Below, piece after piece: positions 48,828 through 59,967 of a stretch of DNA of 64,000 nt. The position numbers and the translations under genes were made by a program. The notes under the pieces were generated by a model that saw only the letters and a program-made list of their open reading frames with translations, did no database searches and was not told the origin of the DNA. Each line of letters starts with the position of its first letter. Positions within the stretch are counted from its first letter, which is position 1. Source of the DNA: Pseudomonadota bacterium (GTDB lineage: Bacteria; Pseudomonadota; Alphaproteobacteria; Acetobacterales; Acetobacteraceae); contig JAJZBM010000009.1 of the NCBI GenBank assembly GCA_021798915.1, positions 1 to 64,000 of the forward strand, read 5' to 3'.

Positions 48828-50228
48828 ATGGCCGACACATCCTTTGATTTGATCGTGCTCGGCGGCGGGCCGGGCGGCTATGTCGCGGCGATCCGCGCCG
48901 CACAACTCGGCATGAAAACCGCGGTGGTCGAGCGTGAACATCTCGGCGGCATCTGCCTCAACTGGGGCTGCATTCCGACCAAGGCGCTGCTGCGCTCGGC
49001 GGAGATCAACCACATCCTGCACCATCTCCCGGAATTCGGCTTCGCTGCCGATAATATCCGCCTCGATCTCGGCAAGATGGTGGCCCGTTCACGCGCCGTC
49101 GCGAAACAGCTTTCCACCGGGGTTGCCCACCTGCTTCGCAAAAACAAAGTCACCGTCTTCGATGGCGCAGGCACGCTGATCGGCGCGGGCAAACTCGCGG
49201 TGAGCAAGGACGACAAGCCGGTCGCGACGCTGGCGGCGCCGCATATCGTGCTCGCGACCGGGGCGCGGGCGCGCGAACTCCCCGGGCTCGAAGCCGATGG
49301 CAGGCTGATCTGGACCTACAAGGACGCGATGGTGCCGAAGGCGCTGCCCAAGCGGCTTCTGGTCATCGGCTCGGGTGCCATCGGCATCGAATTCGCCTGT
49401 TTTTATCGCAGCCTCGGCGCCGAGGTGACGGTGGTCGAAGTGCTCGATCGCATTCTCCCGGTCGAGGACGCTGAAATCAGCGCCTTTGCACAGAAGGCGT
49501 TCGAAAAACAGGGCATCAAATTCCTCACCAAGGCGATGGTGAAGGGGGCGAAGAAGGCCGCGGACAGCGTCAGCGTCACCATCGAGGCGGCCGGCAAGAC
49601 GAGCGAAATCACCGTCGATCGGGTGATCTCGGCGGTCGGCATCGTTGGCAATGTCGAGGGCATCGGGCTTGCCGAGATCGGTGTGCGGGTGGAAAAAACC
49701 CATGTCGTGATCGATGAATTCTGCCGCACCAATATCGCCGGCCTCTATGCCATCGGCGATCTCGCCGGCCCGCCCTGGCTTGCCCACAAGGCGAGCCACG
49801 AAGGCGTGCTGTGCGTCGAGAAAATCGCCGGCGTCAAGGGCGTTCATCCGCTCGATGTCACCAATATTCCCGGCTGCACCTATTGTCGGCCGCAGATCGC
49901 CTCGGTGGGATTGACCGAGGCGAAAGCGAAGGAGAATGGACGCGAGGTGCGGGTCGGCCATTTCCCGTTCATCGGCAACGGCAAGGCGATCGCGCTCGGC
50001 GAGCCGGAGGGGATGGTGAAAACCGTGTTCGACGCGAAAACCGGCGAATTGCTCGGCGCGCACATGATCGGCGCGGAAGTGACGGAAATGATCCAGGGCT
50101 TCGCCATCGCCCGCACCCTCGAGAGCACCGAGGCCGAACTGATGGCAACCGTCTTCCCGCACCCGACGGTGAGCGAGGCGATGGCGGAATCGGTGCTCGA
50201 CGCCTATGGCAGGGCGATCCATTTCTGA
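48828..50228 (+). CDS. lpd: Dihydrolipoamide dehydrogenase (E3)
   Basis: E3 reoxidises the dihydrolipoyl groups of the complex with NAD+. The 466-residue flavoprotein has the FAD motif GGGPGGYVAAIRAAQLG near residue 10, the redox disulfide in GGICLNWGCIPTKAL near 42, an NAD motif VIGSGAIGIEFA near 181, and the C-terminal HPT motif (FPHPTVSEAM) with the catalytic His. It is the last gene of the pdh operon, 21 bases after pdhC. Confidence 0.96.
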   Translation: MADTSFDLIVLGGGPGGYVAAIRAAQLGMKTAVVEREHLGGICLNWGCIPTKALLRSAEINHILHHLPEFGFAADNIRLDLGKMVARSRAVAKQLSTGVAHLLRKNKVTVFDGAGTLIGAGKLAVSKDDKPVATLAAPHIVLATGARARELPGLEADGRLIWTYKDAMVPKALPKRLLVIGSGAIGIEFACFYRSLGAEVTVVEVLDRILPVEDAEISAFAQKAFEKQGIKFLTKAMVKGAKKAADSVSVTIEAAGKTSEITVDRVISAVGIVGNVEGIGLAEIGVRVEKTHVVIDEFCRTNIAGLYAIGDLAGPPWLAHKASHEGVLCVEKIAGVKGVHPLDVTNIPGCTYCRPQIASVGLTEAKAKENGREVRVGHFPFIGNGKAIALGEPEGMVKTVFDAKTGELLGAHMIGAEVTEMIQGFAIARTLESTEAELMATVFPHPTVSEAMAESVLDAYGRAIHF

Positions 50229-50308
50229 CCCAAAAAAACGTGCGAACACTCTGGATCAGCGGCCCATAACCCGCCATGCTGGGGACAAGTTCGGGGGGAG
50301 ATACCAAC

Positions 50309-51634
50309 ATGGCCGCTGCATCGACGCCACGTATCCGCTTCATGCAGCGGGCGGCGCTGACGCTCCTGGTGCTGAGCGGGGTCGTCAACTACATCGACCG
50401 CGCGACCCTCGCCATCGCCAATCCGCTGGTGCGTCATGATCTCGGCCTGTCGATCAATGACATGGGGTATCTGCTTTCCGCCTTCCTCTGGGCCTATGCC
50501 TTCGCGCAGCTTCCGGCCGGCGCCCTGGTCGACCGCCTCGGGCCGCGGCTTCTGCTTGCGCTCGGCCTCGCGCTGTGGTCGGGAGCGCAGGCTTTGGGCG
50601 GGCTGGTGCGCAATTTCGGGGAGTTTTTCGCCGCCCGCATGCTGCTCGGCCTCGGCGAGGCGCCGCAATTCCCGACCGGGGCGCGCGTCGTCAAGGATTG
50701 GTTTCCGGTCCGGAATCGCGGGCTCGCGACCGGCATTTTCAACTGTGCCTCGACCCTCGGCAACGCCATCGGCGCGCCGCTCCTGACCTTTCTCATGCTC
50801 GCCTTCGGCTGGCGCTGGATGTTCCTGATCATGGGGATTGCCGGCCTCGTCGTCGCCGCCCTCTGGTATCTGCTCTATCGCGATATCGAGACGGTTGCGC
50901 TGTCGCGTGAGGAAACCGCGCTCGTCACCGAGGGCGATCCGCCCGGCGCGCGCGCGCCGACGCGGTTTCACGAATGGCGGCGGCTGTTTCGCTTTCGCAT
51001 GACCTGGGGCATGATTCTCGGCTATTTCGGCACGATCTATCTCACCTGGGTCTATACCGCCTGGCTTCCCGGCTATCTCGAAATCGAGCGCCACATGACC
51101 ATCGCCAAAACCGGCTGGGCGGCGGCCATCCCCTCGGTCGCCGGGGTGGTGGGCGGGATTTTCGGCGGCTGGATCGTCGATGTCCTGGCGCGGTTCGGGC
51201 TTTCGCCGATCAACGCCCGCAAATACCCGATGTCGCTCGCGCTCATCGGCATGGCGCTGTTCACCGTTCTCGCCGCCGAGGTCGAAAGCAACACCGTCGC
51301 GATCGTCTGCATCTCGGCGGCGGTGTTTCTCGGCTATGCGACTTCGAGCAGTTGCTGGGCGATGGCGTCGGTCGCGGCACCGTCGAACTATACCGCCTCG
51401 ATCGGTGCCATTCAGAATTTCGGCGGCTATCTCGGTGGCGCGCTAGCGCCGACGGTCACCGCCCTGATCGTCACCGCGACCGGGTCTTTCGTCCCTGCCC
51501 TTCTGGTCGGGGCGGCGATCGGCGTTTTCTCTGCGATCGCCTATTTCGTGGTGATCCGCGGGCCGATCACCGCGGCGGCGCTGAGCGGCGAAGACCTGGC
51601 CCCCTCTATTCGCGCGCCAGCACCCGGTCATTGA
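50309..51634 (+). CDS. MFS transporter, anion:cation symporter (ACS) type
   Basis: This is a 441-residue, twelve-helix major facilitator with the N-terminal VVNYIDRATLAIANPLVRHDLGLS pattern and AYAFAQLPAGALVDRLGPR (motif A region) typical of hexuronate/galactonate-type ACS transporters. The ATG at 50309 is chosen for its GGGGGAG site; an ATG at 50276 is possible. It probably imports a sugar acid with protons. Its last bases overlap the convergent phosphatase gene by 29 bases. Confidence 0.88.
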   Translation: MAAASTPRIRFMQRAALTLLVLSGVVNYIDRATLAIANPLVRHDLGLSINDMGYLLSAFLWAYAFAQLPAGALVDRLGPRLLLALGLALWSGAQALGGLVRNFGEFFAARMLLGLGEAPQFPTGARVVKDWFPVRNRGLATGIFNCASTLGNAIGAPLLTFLMLAFGWRWMFLIMGIAGLVVAALWYLLYRDIETVALSREETALVTEGDPPGARAPTRFHEWRRLFRFRMTWGMILGYFGTIYLTWVYTAWLPGYLEIERHMTIAKTGWAAAIPSVAGVVGGIFGGWIVDVLARFGLSPINARKYPMSLALIGMALFTVLAAEVESNTVAIVCISAAVFLGYATSSSCWAMASVAAPSNYTASIGAIQNFGGYLGGALAPTVTALIVTATGSFVPALLVGAAIGVFSAIAYFVVIRGPITAAALSGEDLAPSIRAPAPGH

Positions 51635-52271
51635 GCAGATCGGCGGCGCGATTCGAGCGGAATTGGGCGCGCAGACGATCCTCGTGATAATCGTCACGCA
51701 CCCAATCCAGAAACGGCTTTTTCCCTTCCGCCTCGCGCGCATACAGCACGAAAAACGCATCGAGTATCCCGGTCGCGGAGGCGCGAATATGCAAAAATCG
51801 CCAGGAAAGCTGCGCCAGCGCCTGGCGTGAGGTGCCGCCATTGATCAGGATGAAGAGACCGGCGGCGAGACCGGCGCGATCAGCGCCGGATTTGCAGTGA
51901 ATGAGCGCCGGCTCGCGCATCTCGGCGAAAATTTCAGCGAGAGCGAGGATGCGATCGCGATGCGGGGCACCCCGGCTCTCGAACGGCGCGTAGATATGGC
52001 GAAGGCCGAGCCGTGCCGCCGCCTCCCGCGTCAACGCATCCGAGCCGCAAGCGCGGGCGCCGCGGAGATTGATCACCGTCCGCAAGCCGTAACGCTTGGC
52101 CGCGTGCGCGAGCCAGGCCGGCGTCGGGTGATTGGCGCGATAGAGGCGCCCTTCGGCGACGGTTGCGAAATTATGCCAAAAGATGCGGAAGAAGGCGTGA
52201 TCGACGAAGAAACTATCCGCCCAGGCAGCGAGCCGCCGACGCGGCGAGGTGATATCGCCCGCGAACATCAC
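51606..52271 (-). CDS. Dual-specificity/tyrosine phosphatase-like protein
   Basis: This is a 221-residue protein with the CX5R phosphatase loop IHCKSGADRAG at about residues 122-132 and an upstream RTVINLRGAR strand-loop (about 64-73), as in bacterial DSP-like and PTP-like phosphatases. The general acid position is not clear. It may act on protein, lipid or inositol phosphates; no partner kinase is near. It is 25 bases upstream of sdhB's stop region on the same strand and converges with the MFS gene. Confidence 0.8.
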   Translation of the reverse strand: MMFAGDITSPRRRLAAWADSFFVDHAFFRIFWHNFATVAEGRLYRANHPTPAWLAHAAKRYGLRTVINLRGARACGSDALTREAAARLGLRHIYAPFESRGAPHRDRILALAEIFAEMREPALIHCKSGADRAGLAAGLFILINGGTSRQALAQLSWRFLHIRASATGILDAFFVLYAREAEGKKPFLDWVRDDYHEDRLRAQFRSNRAADLLNDRVLARE

Positions 52272-52296
52272 CCGCCGCCTCGTGCCACAAGCGGGG

Positions 52297-53079
52297 TCAG
52301 ACCTGGCGCTCGACGAGCAATTGCTTGATTTTGCCGATCGCCTTGGCCGGGTTGAGACCCTTGGGGCAGGTCTGGGTGCAATTCATGATGGTGTGGCAGC
52401 GATAGAGCTTGAACGGATCCTCCAGCGCATCGAGCCGCTTGCCGGTGGCCTCGTCGCGGCTGTCGGCGATCCAGCGATAAGCGGCGAGCAGCACCGCCGG
52501 GCCGAGATAACGGTCGCCGTTCCACCAATAGCTTGGACAGCTCGTCGTGCAGCAGAAGCAGAGAATACACTCCCACATGCCATCGAGGGCGGCGCGCTCG
52601 TCCGGGCTCTGGCGCCGCTCGCTATCGGGCGGCGGCGGCGTATCGGCCTGCATCCAGGGCTCGATGCTGCGCAACTGGGCATAGGCCTGGGTGAGATCGG
52701 GCACCAGATCCTTGACCACCGGCATATGCGGCAGCGGATTGATGCGGACGGCGCCTTTCACCGCATCGATCGGCTTCAGACAGGCAAGGGTATTGGTGCC
52801 GTCGATATTCATCGCGCAGGAGCCGCAAATCCCCTCGCGGCAGGAGCGCCGGAAGGTCAGCGAACTATCGACCTCGTTCTTGATCTTGATCAGCGCGTCG
52901 AGAACCATCGGCCCGCATTGATCGAGATCGATGATGTAGCTATCCATGCGCGGCTTCGCCCCGTCATCGGGACTCCAGCGATAGACGCGGAATTCCTTGG
53001 TGCGTTTGGCCCCCGCGGGCGCCGGATGGGTTTTTCCCTGACCGACCTTGCTGTTGGCGGGCAGTGCGAATTCGACCAT
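52297..53079 (-). CDS. sdhB: Succinate dehydrogenase iron-sulfur subunit
   Basis: SdhB carries three Fe-S clusters between flavin and quinone. The 260 residues have the 2Fe-2S motif [22 protein letters not shown] (about 93-115), the 4Fe-4[17 protein letters not shown] near 180, and the 3Fe-4[18 protein letters not shown] near 230. It is the last gene of sdhCDAB, 37 bases after sdhA. Length is usual for the alphaproteobacterial protein. Confidence 0.97.
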   Translation of the reverse strand: MVEFALPANSKVGQGKTHPAPAGAKRTKEFRVYRWSPDDGAKPRMDSYIIDLDQCGPMVLDALIKIKNEVDSSLTFRRSCREGICGSCAMNIDGTNTLACLKPIDAVKGAVRINPLPHMPVVKDLVPDLTQAYAQLRSIEPWMQADTPPPPDSERRQSPDERAALDGMWECILCFCCTTSCPSYWWNGDRYLGPAVLLAAYRWIADSRDEATGKRLDALEDPFKLYRCHTIMNCTQTCPKGLNPAKAIGKIKQLLVERQV

Positions 53080-53116
53080 GTCTTCCGTTCCTTGGGTCTT
53101 TTCTATCGCCTGGCGC

Positions 53117-54928
53117 TCAATAGACCCGCTTTTTGGGCGGGAACACCGACACGTCGTTGGTCAGTGTCCGCATCTTCACCGGGCGATAGGCGAGCGCAAC
53201 CTCGCCTTTGGCATCGCACCAGGAGAGCGAGTGTTTCATCCACGCGGCATCGTCGCGCTCAGGATAGTCGTCATGGGCGTGGGCGCCGCGGCTTTCGTGC
53301 CTTGCCTCGGCGCTGGTGATGGTGGTGAGCGCGTTGCCCATGAGATTGGTGAATTCCAACGCCTCCATGAGATCGCTGTTCCAGATCAGGCTGCGGTCGC
53401 TGAGCGCCATGTCCGCCATGCCGTTCCAGAGGTTTTTCATTTTCGCAACCCCCTCGGAGAGGCTTTTCGCGGTACGGAACACGGCGGCGTGGCTCTGCAT
53501 GGTGCGTTGCATGGTCTCGCGCAGTTCGGCGACGCGGGTGCCCCCTTTGGCATGGCGAACGCCATCGAAACGATCGAGCGCCGCCTCGCCGGCGCGGGGA
53601 GGGAGCGGCGCGGTCTTGGCGCCGGGTTTGACGATCTCGGCGGCGCGGAGGGCGGCGGCGCGGCCGAAGACGATGAGATCGAGCAGGGAATTGGTGCCCA
53701 GTCGATTGGCGCCGTGAACGGAGACGCAGGCCGCTTCACCGATCGCCATCAGGCCGGGGACCACCGCGTCAGGGTCGTCCGGCGTCGGGCGCAGCACCTC
53801 GGCGTGGAGATTGGTCGGGATGCCGCCCATATTGTAATGCACCGTCGGCAAAACCGGGATCGGCGCCTTGGTGACATCGACCCCGGAAAACACCCGCGCG
53901 GTCTCGGAAATTCCCGGCAAGCGCGCATGCAGGATGTCGGCGCCGAGATGTTCGAGATGGAGCAGGATGTGGTCCTTGTTCGGCCCGCAGCCCCTCCCCT
54001 CGTTGATTTCGATGGTCATCGAGCGCGACACGACATCACGCGAGGCGAGATCCTTCGCGGTCGGCGCATAGCGTTCCATGAAACGCTCGCCCTCGGCATT
54101 GGTGAGATAGCCGCCCTCGCCGCGCGCGCCCTCGGTGATCAGGCAGCCGGCGGGAAAAATGCCGGTCGGGTGGAATTGCACGAATTCCATGTCCTGGGTC
54201 GGAAGGCCAGCGCGGAGCGCCATGCCGGCCCCGTCACCGGTGCAGGTATGGGCGGAGGTGCAGGAGAGATAGGCGCGGCCATAACCGCCGGTCGCGAGCA
54301 CGACCAAGGGGGCGCGGAAGCGGTGCATCGTCCCATCATCGAGGCACCAGGCGATGACACCGCGACACGCCCCCTCCTCGTCCATGACCAGATCGATCGC
54401 GAAATACTCGATGAAGAACTCGACGCCATGCTTGAGGCTCTGCTGATAGAGAGTGTGCAGAATGGCGTGGCCGGTGCGGTCGGCGGCGGCACAAGCGCGC
54501 TGCGCCGGGGTTTTGCCATAGTCCATCATATGCCCGCCGAACGGGCGCTGATAGATTTTTCCGTCCTCCGTGCGGCTGAACGGGACGCCGAAATGTTCGA
54601 GTTCGTAAACCGCCGGGATCGCCTCGCGGCACATATATTCGATCGCATCCTGATCGCCGAGCCAGTCCGAGCCCTTGACGGTGTCGTACATGTGCCAGCG
54701 CCAGTCATCACTTCCCATATTGCCGAGCGCGGCACCGATGCCGCCTTGCGCCGCGACGGTATGGCTGCGGGTTGGGAAAACCTTGGTGATGCAGGCGGTC
54801 TTCAGCCCCGCCGCGCCCATCCCGAGGGTCGCCCGCAAGCCAGCGCCGCCGGCACCGACGACGATGACCTCATAGGCGTGGTCGATGATCTCATAGGCGC
54901 CGAGCGAAGGCTTCGAAATCGCATTCAT
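53117..54928 (-). CDS. sdhA: Succinate dehydrogenase flavoprotein subunit
   Basis: SdhA oxidises succinate to fumarate with covalently bound FAD. The 603 residues show the FAD motif [16 protein letters not shown] near 24, the flavinylation site [18 protein letters not shown] (His near 57), the substrate-binding [11 protein letters not shown] region near 252, and the C-terminal [20 protein letters not shown]. It lies between sdhD and sdhB. The N-terminal sequence [20 protein letters not shown] fits the family start. Confidence 0.97.
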   Translation of the reverse strand: MNAISKPSLGAYEIIDHAYEVIVVGAGGAGLRATLGMGAAGLKTACITKVFPTRSHTVAAQGGIGAALGNMGSDDWRWHMYDTVKGSDWLGDQDAIEYMCREAIPAVYELEHFGVPFSRTEDGKIYQRPFGGHMMDYGKTPAQRACAAADRTGHAILHTLYQQSLKHGVEFFIEYFAIDLVMDEEGACRGVIAWCLDDGTMHRFRAPLVVLATGGYGRAYLSCTSAHTCTGDGAGMALRAGLPTQDMEFVQFHPTGIFPAGCLITEGARGEGGYLTNAEGERFMERYAPTAKDLASRDVVSRSMTIEINEGRGCGPNKDHILLHLEHLGADILHARLPGISETARVFSGVDVTKAPIPVLPTVHYNMGGIPTNLHAEVLRPTPDDPDAVVPGLMAIGEAACVSVHGANRLGTNSLLDLIVFGRAAALRAAEIVKPGAKTAPLPPRAGEAALDRFDGVRHAKGGTRVAELRETMQRTMQSHAAVFRTAKSLSEGVAKMKNLWNGMADMALSDRSLIWNSDLMEALEFTNLMGNALTTITSAEARHESRGAHAHDDYPERDDAAWMKHSLSWCDAKGEVALAYRPVKMRTLTNDVSVFPPKKRVY

Positions 54929-54998
54929 CTTTCGTCCATGAGCCCGCGACGCGGCGGACTTCCCTTTTCATCGATCGGTTGACCCGCCGCCGTCGCGC

Positions 54999-55397
54999 TC
55001 ACAACGCCATGCGCAGAATGGCGACGAAAGCGGTGAGAAACAGCAGCGCCACCGCCGCCCGCATCAGGAGCAGCACCGCGAGCCGCGCGCCCTCGCCATG
55101 AATGTAGTCCTCGATCACCACTTGCAAGCCGAGATGAAGATGGTGAAACAATGCCACGATCAGGGCGAGCAGCAGAACCGCGTTGACCGGCCGGCCGATC
55201 CAGTGCGCGACAGCCTCGTGCGGCGCACCGAGATGGGCGAGGAGCGTGAGCACGAACCAGATCGCAAGCGGCACCAGCGCGATCGCGGTCAGGCGCTGCC
55301 CCCACCAATGCCCGGTCCCCGATTTCGCCGAGCCGAGCCCACGCACCCGCCCGAGCGTCGAGCGCATGGGGGTGATTTCCATTTTGCTTGCCGACAT
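54999..55397 (-). CDS. sdhD: Succinate dehydrogenase membrane anchor subunit SdhD
   Basis: This is a 132-residue protein with three membrane segments (about 37-55, 68-85, 107-130). GTGHWWGQRLTAIALVPLAIW precedes the first helix and HHLHLGLQVVIEDYIHGE lies in the middle, as in alphaproteobacterial SdhD; the His residues are candidate haem ligands. The ATG at 55397 is preferred because it starts 11 bases after sdhC and avoids a long basic extension. Confidence 0.92.
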   Translation of the reverse strand: MSASKMEITPMRSTLGRVRGLGSAKSGTGHWWGQRLTAIALVPLAIWFVLTLLAHLGAPHEAVAHWIGRPVNAVLLLALIVALFHHLHLGLQVVIEDYIHGEGARLAVLLLMRAAVALLFLTAFVAILRMAL

Positions 55398-55408
55398 CGC
55401 GCCGTCCC

Positions 55409-55840
55409 TCACCAAATCACCAGACCAATGATCCAGACGAGCACGGTCAGGACGATGGTCAGAATCACCACCAGCTTGCCGCTGGCATGGACTTGCGACA
55501 GTTCGAAGCCGCGCCCCGCATCCCAGGCGAGATGGCGAATACCGTTGAGAAAATGATAAACGAGTGCGCCGGTCCATAAAAACAGTAGGATGAGACCGGG
55601 CGGCGAGGCAATGAAGCCGGCGGCGCGAGCGTATTCGGCATCCGTCCCGGCGGCGGCGGCAAGCCACCAGACCAGGAGGAGCGTGCCGACACCAAGCCCG
55701 GCCCCGGTGATACGATGAAAAATGGACAACGCCGAGGTGATCTGCGGGCGATAGATCTGCAAATGCGGCGAAAGCGGACGCTCGACCCGTTTGCCGTCGC
55801 TATTGCGCGCCATTCGCAGCGCGCTCGGCGTATCCTTCAT
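55409..55840 (-). CDS. sdhC: Succinate dehydrogenase cytochrome b556 subunit SdhC
   Basis: This is a 143-residue membrane anchor with the family motif RPLSPHLQIYRPQITSALSIFHRITG before the first helix and LVYHFLNGIRHLAWDAG near 105, where the His is the likely haem ligand. Three membrane segments. Two starts are possible, ATG 55840 and ATG 55813; the first is used. It is the first gene of sdhCDAB and is transcribed away from nothing obvious, with 119 bases before the thiolase gene end. Confidence 0.93.
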   Translation of the reverse strand: MKDTPSALRMARNSDGKRVERPLSPHLQIYRPQITSALSIFHRITGAGLGVGTLLLVWWLAAAAGTDAEYARAAGFIASPPGLILLFLWTGALVYHFLNGIRHLAWDAGRGFELSQVHASGKLVVILTIVLTVLVWIIGLVIW

Positions 55841-55959
55841 GATCCCGAGTTCCCCCGACGAGACCGGCGCGAACGCATCGGCCAACACGTTTTTTCAATA
55901 ATCCCGCCGCCCTGCCCGGTCAACGCGCCGGCCCACGACGCGCGCCCCGCGCAAGCGCC

Positions 55960-57162
<1,203 letters not shown>

Positions 57163-57179
57163 GGGTTTCCCTCCGCGGA

Positions 57180-57926
57180 TCAGATGGTCCAGCCGCCGTC
57201 GATCACCATCGATTGGCCGGTGACGAAGCGCGATTCGTCGGAGGCGAGATAGACCGCGAGTGCGGCGATCTCCTCCGGCGTGCCCAATCGCCCCATCGCC
57301 TGGCGGGCAACGAAGGCCGCCCGCGCCGCCTCCACCGAGCCGGCTTGGGCGGCGTTGGCAGCGATGCGGTCATCGAGGCTCGGGGTCTGGATGGTGCCCG
57401 GGCAGATACAGTTGCAGCGCACCCCGCGCGTGACGGTATCGGCGGCGACCGATTTGGTGATCCCGACCACCGCCGCCTTGCTCGCGCCATAGACGAAGCG
57501 GTTCGGCGCGCCCTTCAGGCTGCCGACCGCGGATGCCATGTTGATGATCGAGCCGGCGCCCTGCGCCAGCATTCCGGGCAGAAAGGCACGGATCAGGCGG
57601 AACATCGAACGCACATTGAGGTCGAAGGCGAATTGCCATTCCTCCTCGGTCGCATCGAGAATGCTGCCTTGATGGACGAAACCGGCGCAGTTGAACAGGA
57701 TATCGACCGGCCCCGCCGCCGCCATCGCCGTGATCGCCGCCGGATCCATCACATCGAGACGTTTCGTGGTGAGATTGGCGGCTTTGAGATCGGCGAGTTT
57801 GGCCTCGTTGACGTCGGTTGCGATCACCCGCGCCCCCTCGGCGGCGAAAGCAAGCGCGCTCGCTCGCCCGATTCCCTGCGCCGCGGCGGTGACGAGCGCG
57901 GTTTTGCCGGCGAGCCTCTGTGCCAT
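57180..57926 (-). CDS. SDR oxidoreductase, BDH2 / 2-keto-3-deoxy-L-fuconate dehydrogenase-like
   Basis: This is a 248-residue classical short-chain dehydrogenase: cofactor motif TAAAQGIGRA near 13, TDVNEAKL (Asp favours NAD+), NCAGFVHQG near 85, catalytic Ser in NMASAVGS and YGASK near 145, and end YLASDESRFVTGQSMVIDGGWTI. The pattern closely follows the BDH2/DHRS6 group, whose bacterial members include 2-keto-3-deoxy-L-fuconate dehydrogenases. Its neighbour 13 bases upstream, a sugar-acid dehydratase, supports a role in sugar-acid breakdown. Confidence 0.87.
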   Translation of the reverse strand: MAQRLAGKTALVTAAAQGIGRASALAFAAEGARVIATDVNEAKLADLKAANLTTKRLDVMDPAAITAMAAAGPVDILFNCAGFVHQGSILDATEEEWQFAFDLNVRSMFRLIRAFLPGMLAQGAGSIINMASAVGSLKGAPNRFVYGASKAAVVGITKSVAADTVTRGVRCNCICPGTIQTPSLDDRIAANAAQAGSVEAARAAFVARQAMGRLGTPEEIAALAVYLASDESRFVTGQSMVIDGGWTI

Positions 57927-57939
57927 GCCTGGTATCTCC

Positions 57940-59724
57940 TCAGTGATTGTTGCGCGATTCACCGCGCGTCGTGATGATGTCGAGATAAAGCGTCGCCGGT
58001 TCGAGACATGCCCCGGTGCCGAGCTGGCCGACCTGGTTCCGGTAGATCTCCTCCCACGGCGTCTTGTTGTCGAGCTCGGGCTTGCGCCAGGCGGCGCGGC
58101 GGGCGGCGAGTTCGCCGTCATCGAGCAGCACATCGACGCGGCGCCGGCCGAGATCGACGCGGATGCGATCGCCGTTGCGGAGCAAAGCGAGCCCGCCGCC
58201 GACCACCGATTCCGGCGTGACGTTGAGGATCGAAGGGCTGCCGGACGTGCCCGATTGCCGCCCATCGCCCATCGTCGGCAAGGCAGAGACGCCGCGCTTC
58301 AAAAGGGCCGCCGGCGGCTGCATGTTCACCACCTCGGCGCTTCCCGGATAGCCGACCGGGCCACAATTGCGTATGATCAGCATCGAATGTTCGTCGATGC
58401 CGAGCGCCGGATCCTCGATCCGGGCGTGATAATCCTCCGGCCCCTCGAACACGATCGCCTTGACCTCGAAAACGTCCGGATGCGCCGGATCGGAGAGAAA
58501 GCGGCGGCGGAATTCGGCGTCGATGACGCTGGTCTTCATCACCGCGCTCTCGAACAGATTGCCCGACATCACGACATAGCCGGCCCGTTCGCGAAGCGGT
58601 TTGTCGTAGGCGCGGATCACCTCGCGATCGGGCTCGGGCACCGTGGCCAGGTTTTCGGCCAGCGTCCGCCCGGTCACCGTCATCACCGAGCCATCGAGCT
58701 TGCCGGCCGCCAGCAGCTCGCGCATCACCGCCGGCACGCCGCCGGCGCGGTGAAACGCCTCGCCGAGGAAGCGCCCGGCCGGCTGGCAATCGACCAGCAG
58801 GGGAATCTCCGGCCCGAGGCGCTGCCAGTCATCGAGCGTGTGCTCAACACCCATATGGCGCGCGATCGCGATCATGTGGATCGGGCAGTTGGAGGAGGCG
58901 CCGATCGCCGCCGCCGCCACCACCACGTTCTCGAACGCAGCCTTGGTCATGATATCGGAGGGTCGCAGATTCTCATGCACCATGGCGACGATCCGCCGCC
59001 CGGTCTCATAAGCGATCTGGCCACGTTCGCGATAGGGCGCGGGAATCGCGGCGCAGCCGGGGAGCGACATGCCGAGCGCCTCGGCCAGGCTGTTCATCGA
59101 GGTCGCCGTGCCCATGGTGTTGCAATGCCCGGCCGAAGGCGCCGACGAGGCCACCATGTCCATGAATTGCTGATAGTCGATCTTGCCCTCGGCGTAGAGC
59201 TTGCGCCCCTCCCAGACGATGGTGCCGGACCCCGAAAGCCGCCCCTGCCACCAGCCGTCCAGCATCGGCCCGCCGGAAAGCACGATCGCCGGGATATTGA
59301 CCGTCGCCGCCCCCATCAGGCAGGCCGGCGTCGTCTTGTCGCAGCCGGTGGTGAGGACGACCCCGTCCAGCGGATAGCCGTGCAGCACCTCGACGAGGCC
59401 GAGATAGGCGAGATTGCGATCGAGCGCCGCGGTCGGGCGCTTGCCGGTTTCCTGGATCGGGTGCAGCGGAAATTCGAGCGGCACCCCGCCGGCCTCCCTG
59501 ATCCCGTCCCGCACGCGGGAAGCGAGTTCGAGATGATGGCGGTTGCAGGGCGAAAGATCGGAGCCGGTCTGGGCGATGCCGATGATCGGCTTGCCCGATT
59601 GCAGCTCCTCGCGGGTGAGGCCGAAATTCATGTAGCGCTCGATATAGAGCGCCGTCATCCCCGGATCATGCGGGTCATCAAACCACCGCCGGCTGCGCAA
59701 CCGCCGCGCCCCATTCTCCGCCAT
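57940..59724 (-). CDS. Sugar-acid dehydratase of the IlvD/Edd family (L-arabinonate/xylonate type)
   Basis: This 594-residue Fe-S dehydratase has cluster-binding Cys in PCNRHH near 66, GCDKTTPACLMG near 134 and SAGHCNTMGTATSMN near 208. The last resembles the sugar-acid dehydratase branch rather than IlvD proper, and length near 590 fits. It would convert an aldonate to a 2-keto-3-deoxy acid. It is first in a likely operon with the SDR and thiolase. The ATG at 59724 is chosen over one 12 codons upstream by ribosome site (GAGGGAGAAA). Confidence 0.88.
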   Translation of the reverse strand: MAENGARRLRSRRWFDDPHDPGMTALYIERYMNFGLTREELQSGKPIIGIAQTGSDLSPCNRHHLELASRVRDGIREAGGVPLEFPLHPIQETGKRPTAALDRNLAYLGLVEVLHGYPLDGVVLTTGCDKTTPACLMGAATVNIPAIVLSGGPMLDGWWQGRLSGSGTIVWEGRKLYAEGKIDYQQFMDMVASSAPSAGHCNTMGTATSMNSLAEALGMSLPGCAAIPAPYRERGQIAYETGRRIVAMVHENLRPSDIMTKAAFENVVVAAAAIGASSNCPIHMIAIARHMGVEHTLDDWQRLGPEIPLLVDCQPAGRFLGEAFHRAGGVPAVMRELLAAGKLDGSVMTVTGRTLAENLATVPEPDREVIRAYDKPLRERAGYVVMSGNLFESAVMKTSVIDAEFRRRFLSDPAHPDVFEVKAIVFEGPEDYHARIEDPALGIDEHSMLIIRNCGPVGYPGSAEVVNMQPPAALLKRGVSALPTMGDGRQSGTSGSPSILNVTPESVVGGGLALLRNGDRIRVDLGRRRVDVLLDDGELAARRAAWRKPELDNKTPWEEIYRNQVGQLGTGACLEPATLYLDIITTRGESRNNH

Positions 59725-59833
59725 TGCCGTTTCTCCCTCGGACTCCGCGAACGCGCGCACTCTGCCACCCTCAGCGGCGGATGAACAGAGGCGCAGCCGG
59801 GATCGTGATTTTGAAAAAACAAGAAATAAAAAT

Positions 59834-59950
59834 CTTCTTTTTCTGAAGAAAAAGAAGCAAAAAGACTTTTATCCGTTTCTCGACGCGGCAGTGCCGCAGG
59901 CACTGCCCAACGGGCAAAAGTTTTTTGGTTCTTTTTTACAAAAAAGAACC
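59834..59950 (+). repeat. Three-hairpin intergenic repeat, copy F (best preserved)
   Basis: The left hairpin (stem CTTCTTTTTCT, loop GA), perfect central hairpin (stem GGCAGTGCC, loop GCA) and right hairpin (stem GGTTCTTTTTT, loop AC) are all intact. The arms between them, ACTTTTATCCGTT and AACGGGCAAAAGT, are near-complementary, so the whole element is an imperfect palindrome. It lies between DUF815 and dehydratase genes, both leftward. Confidence 0.95.
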
Positions 59951-59967
59951 GCTTTCTTTTCGACCCC

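Noticed and set aside
52268-52576. A small frame overlapping sdhB in another phase
   Set aside because: It is a shifted-frame shadow of the Fe-S region of sdhB on the same strand.
57691-59784. A 697-codon plus-strand frame opposite the SDR and dehydratase genes
   Set aside because: It has no recognisable family motif and both minus-strand genes show full sets of catalytic residues.
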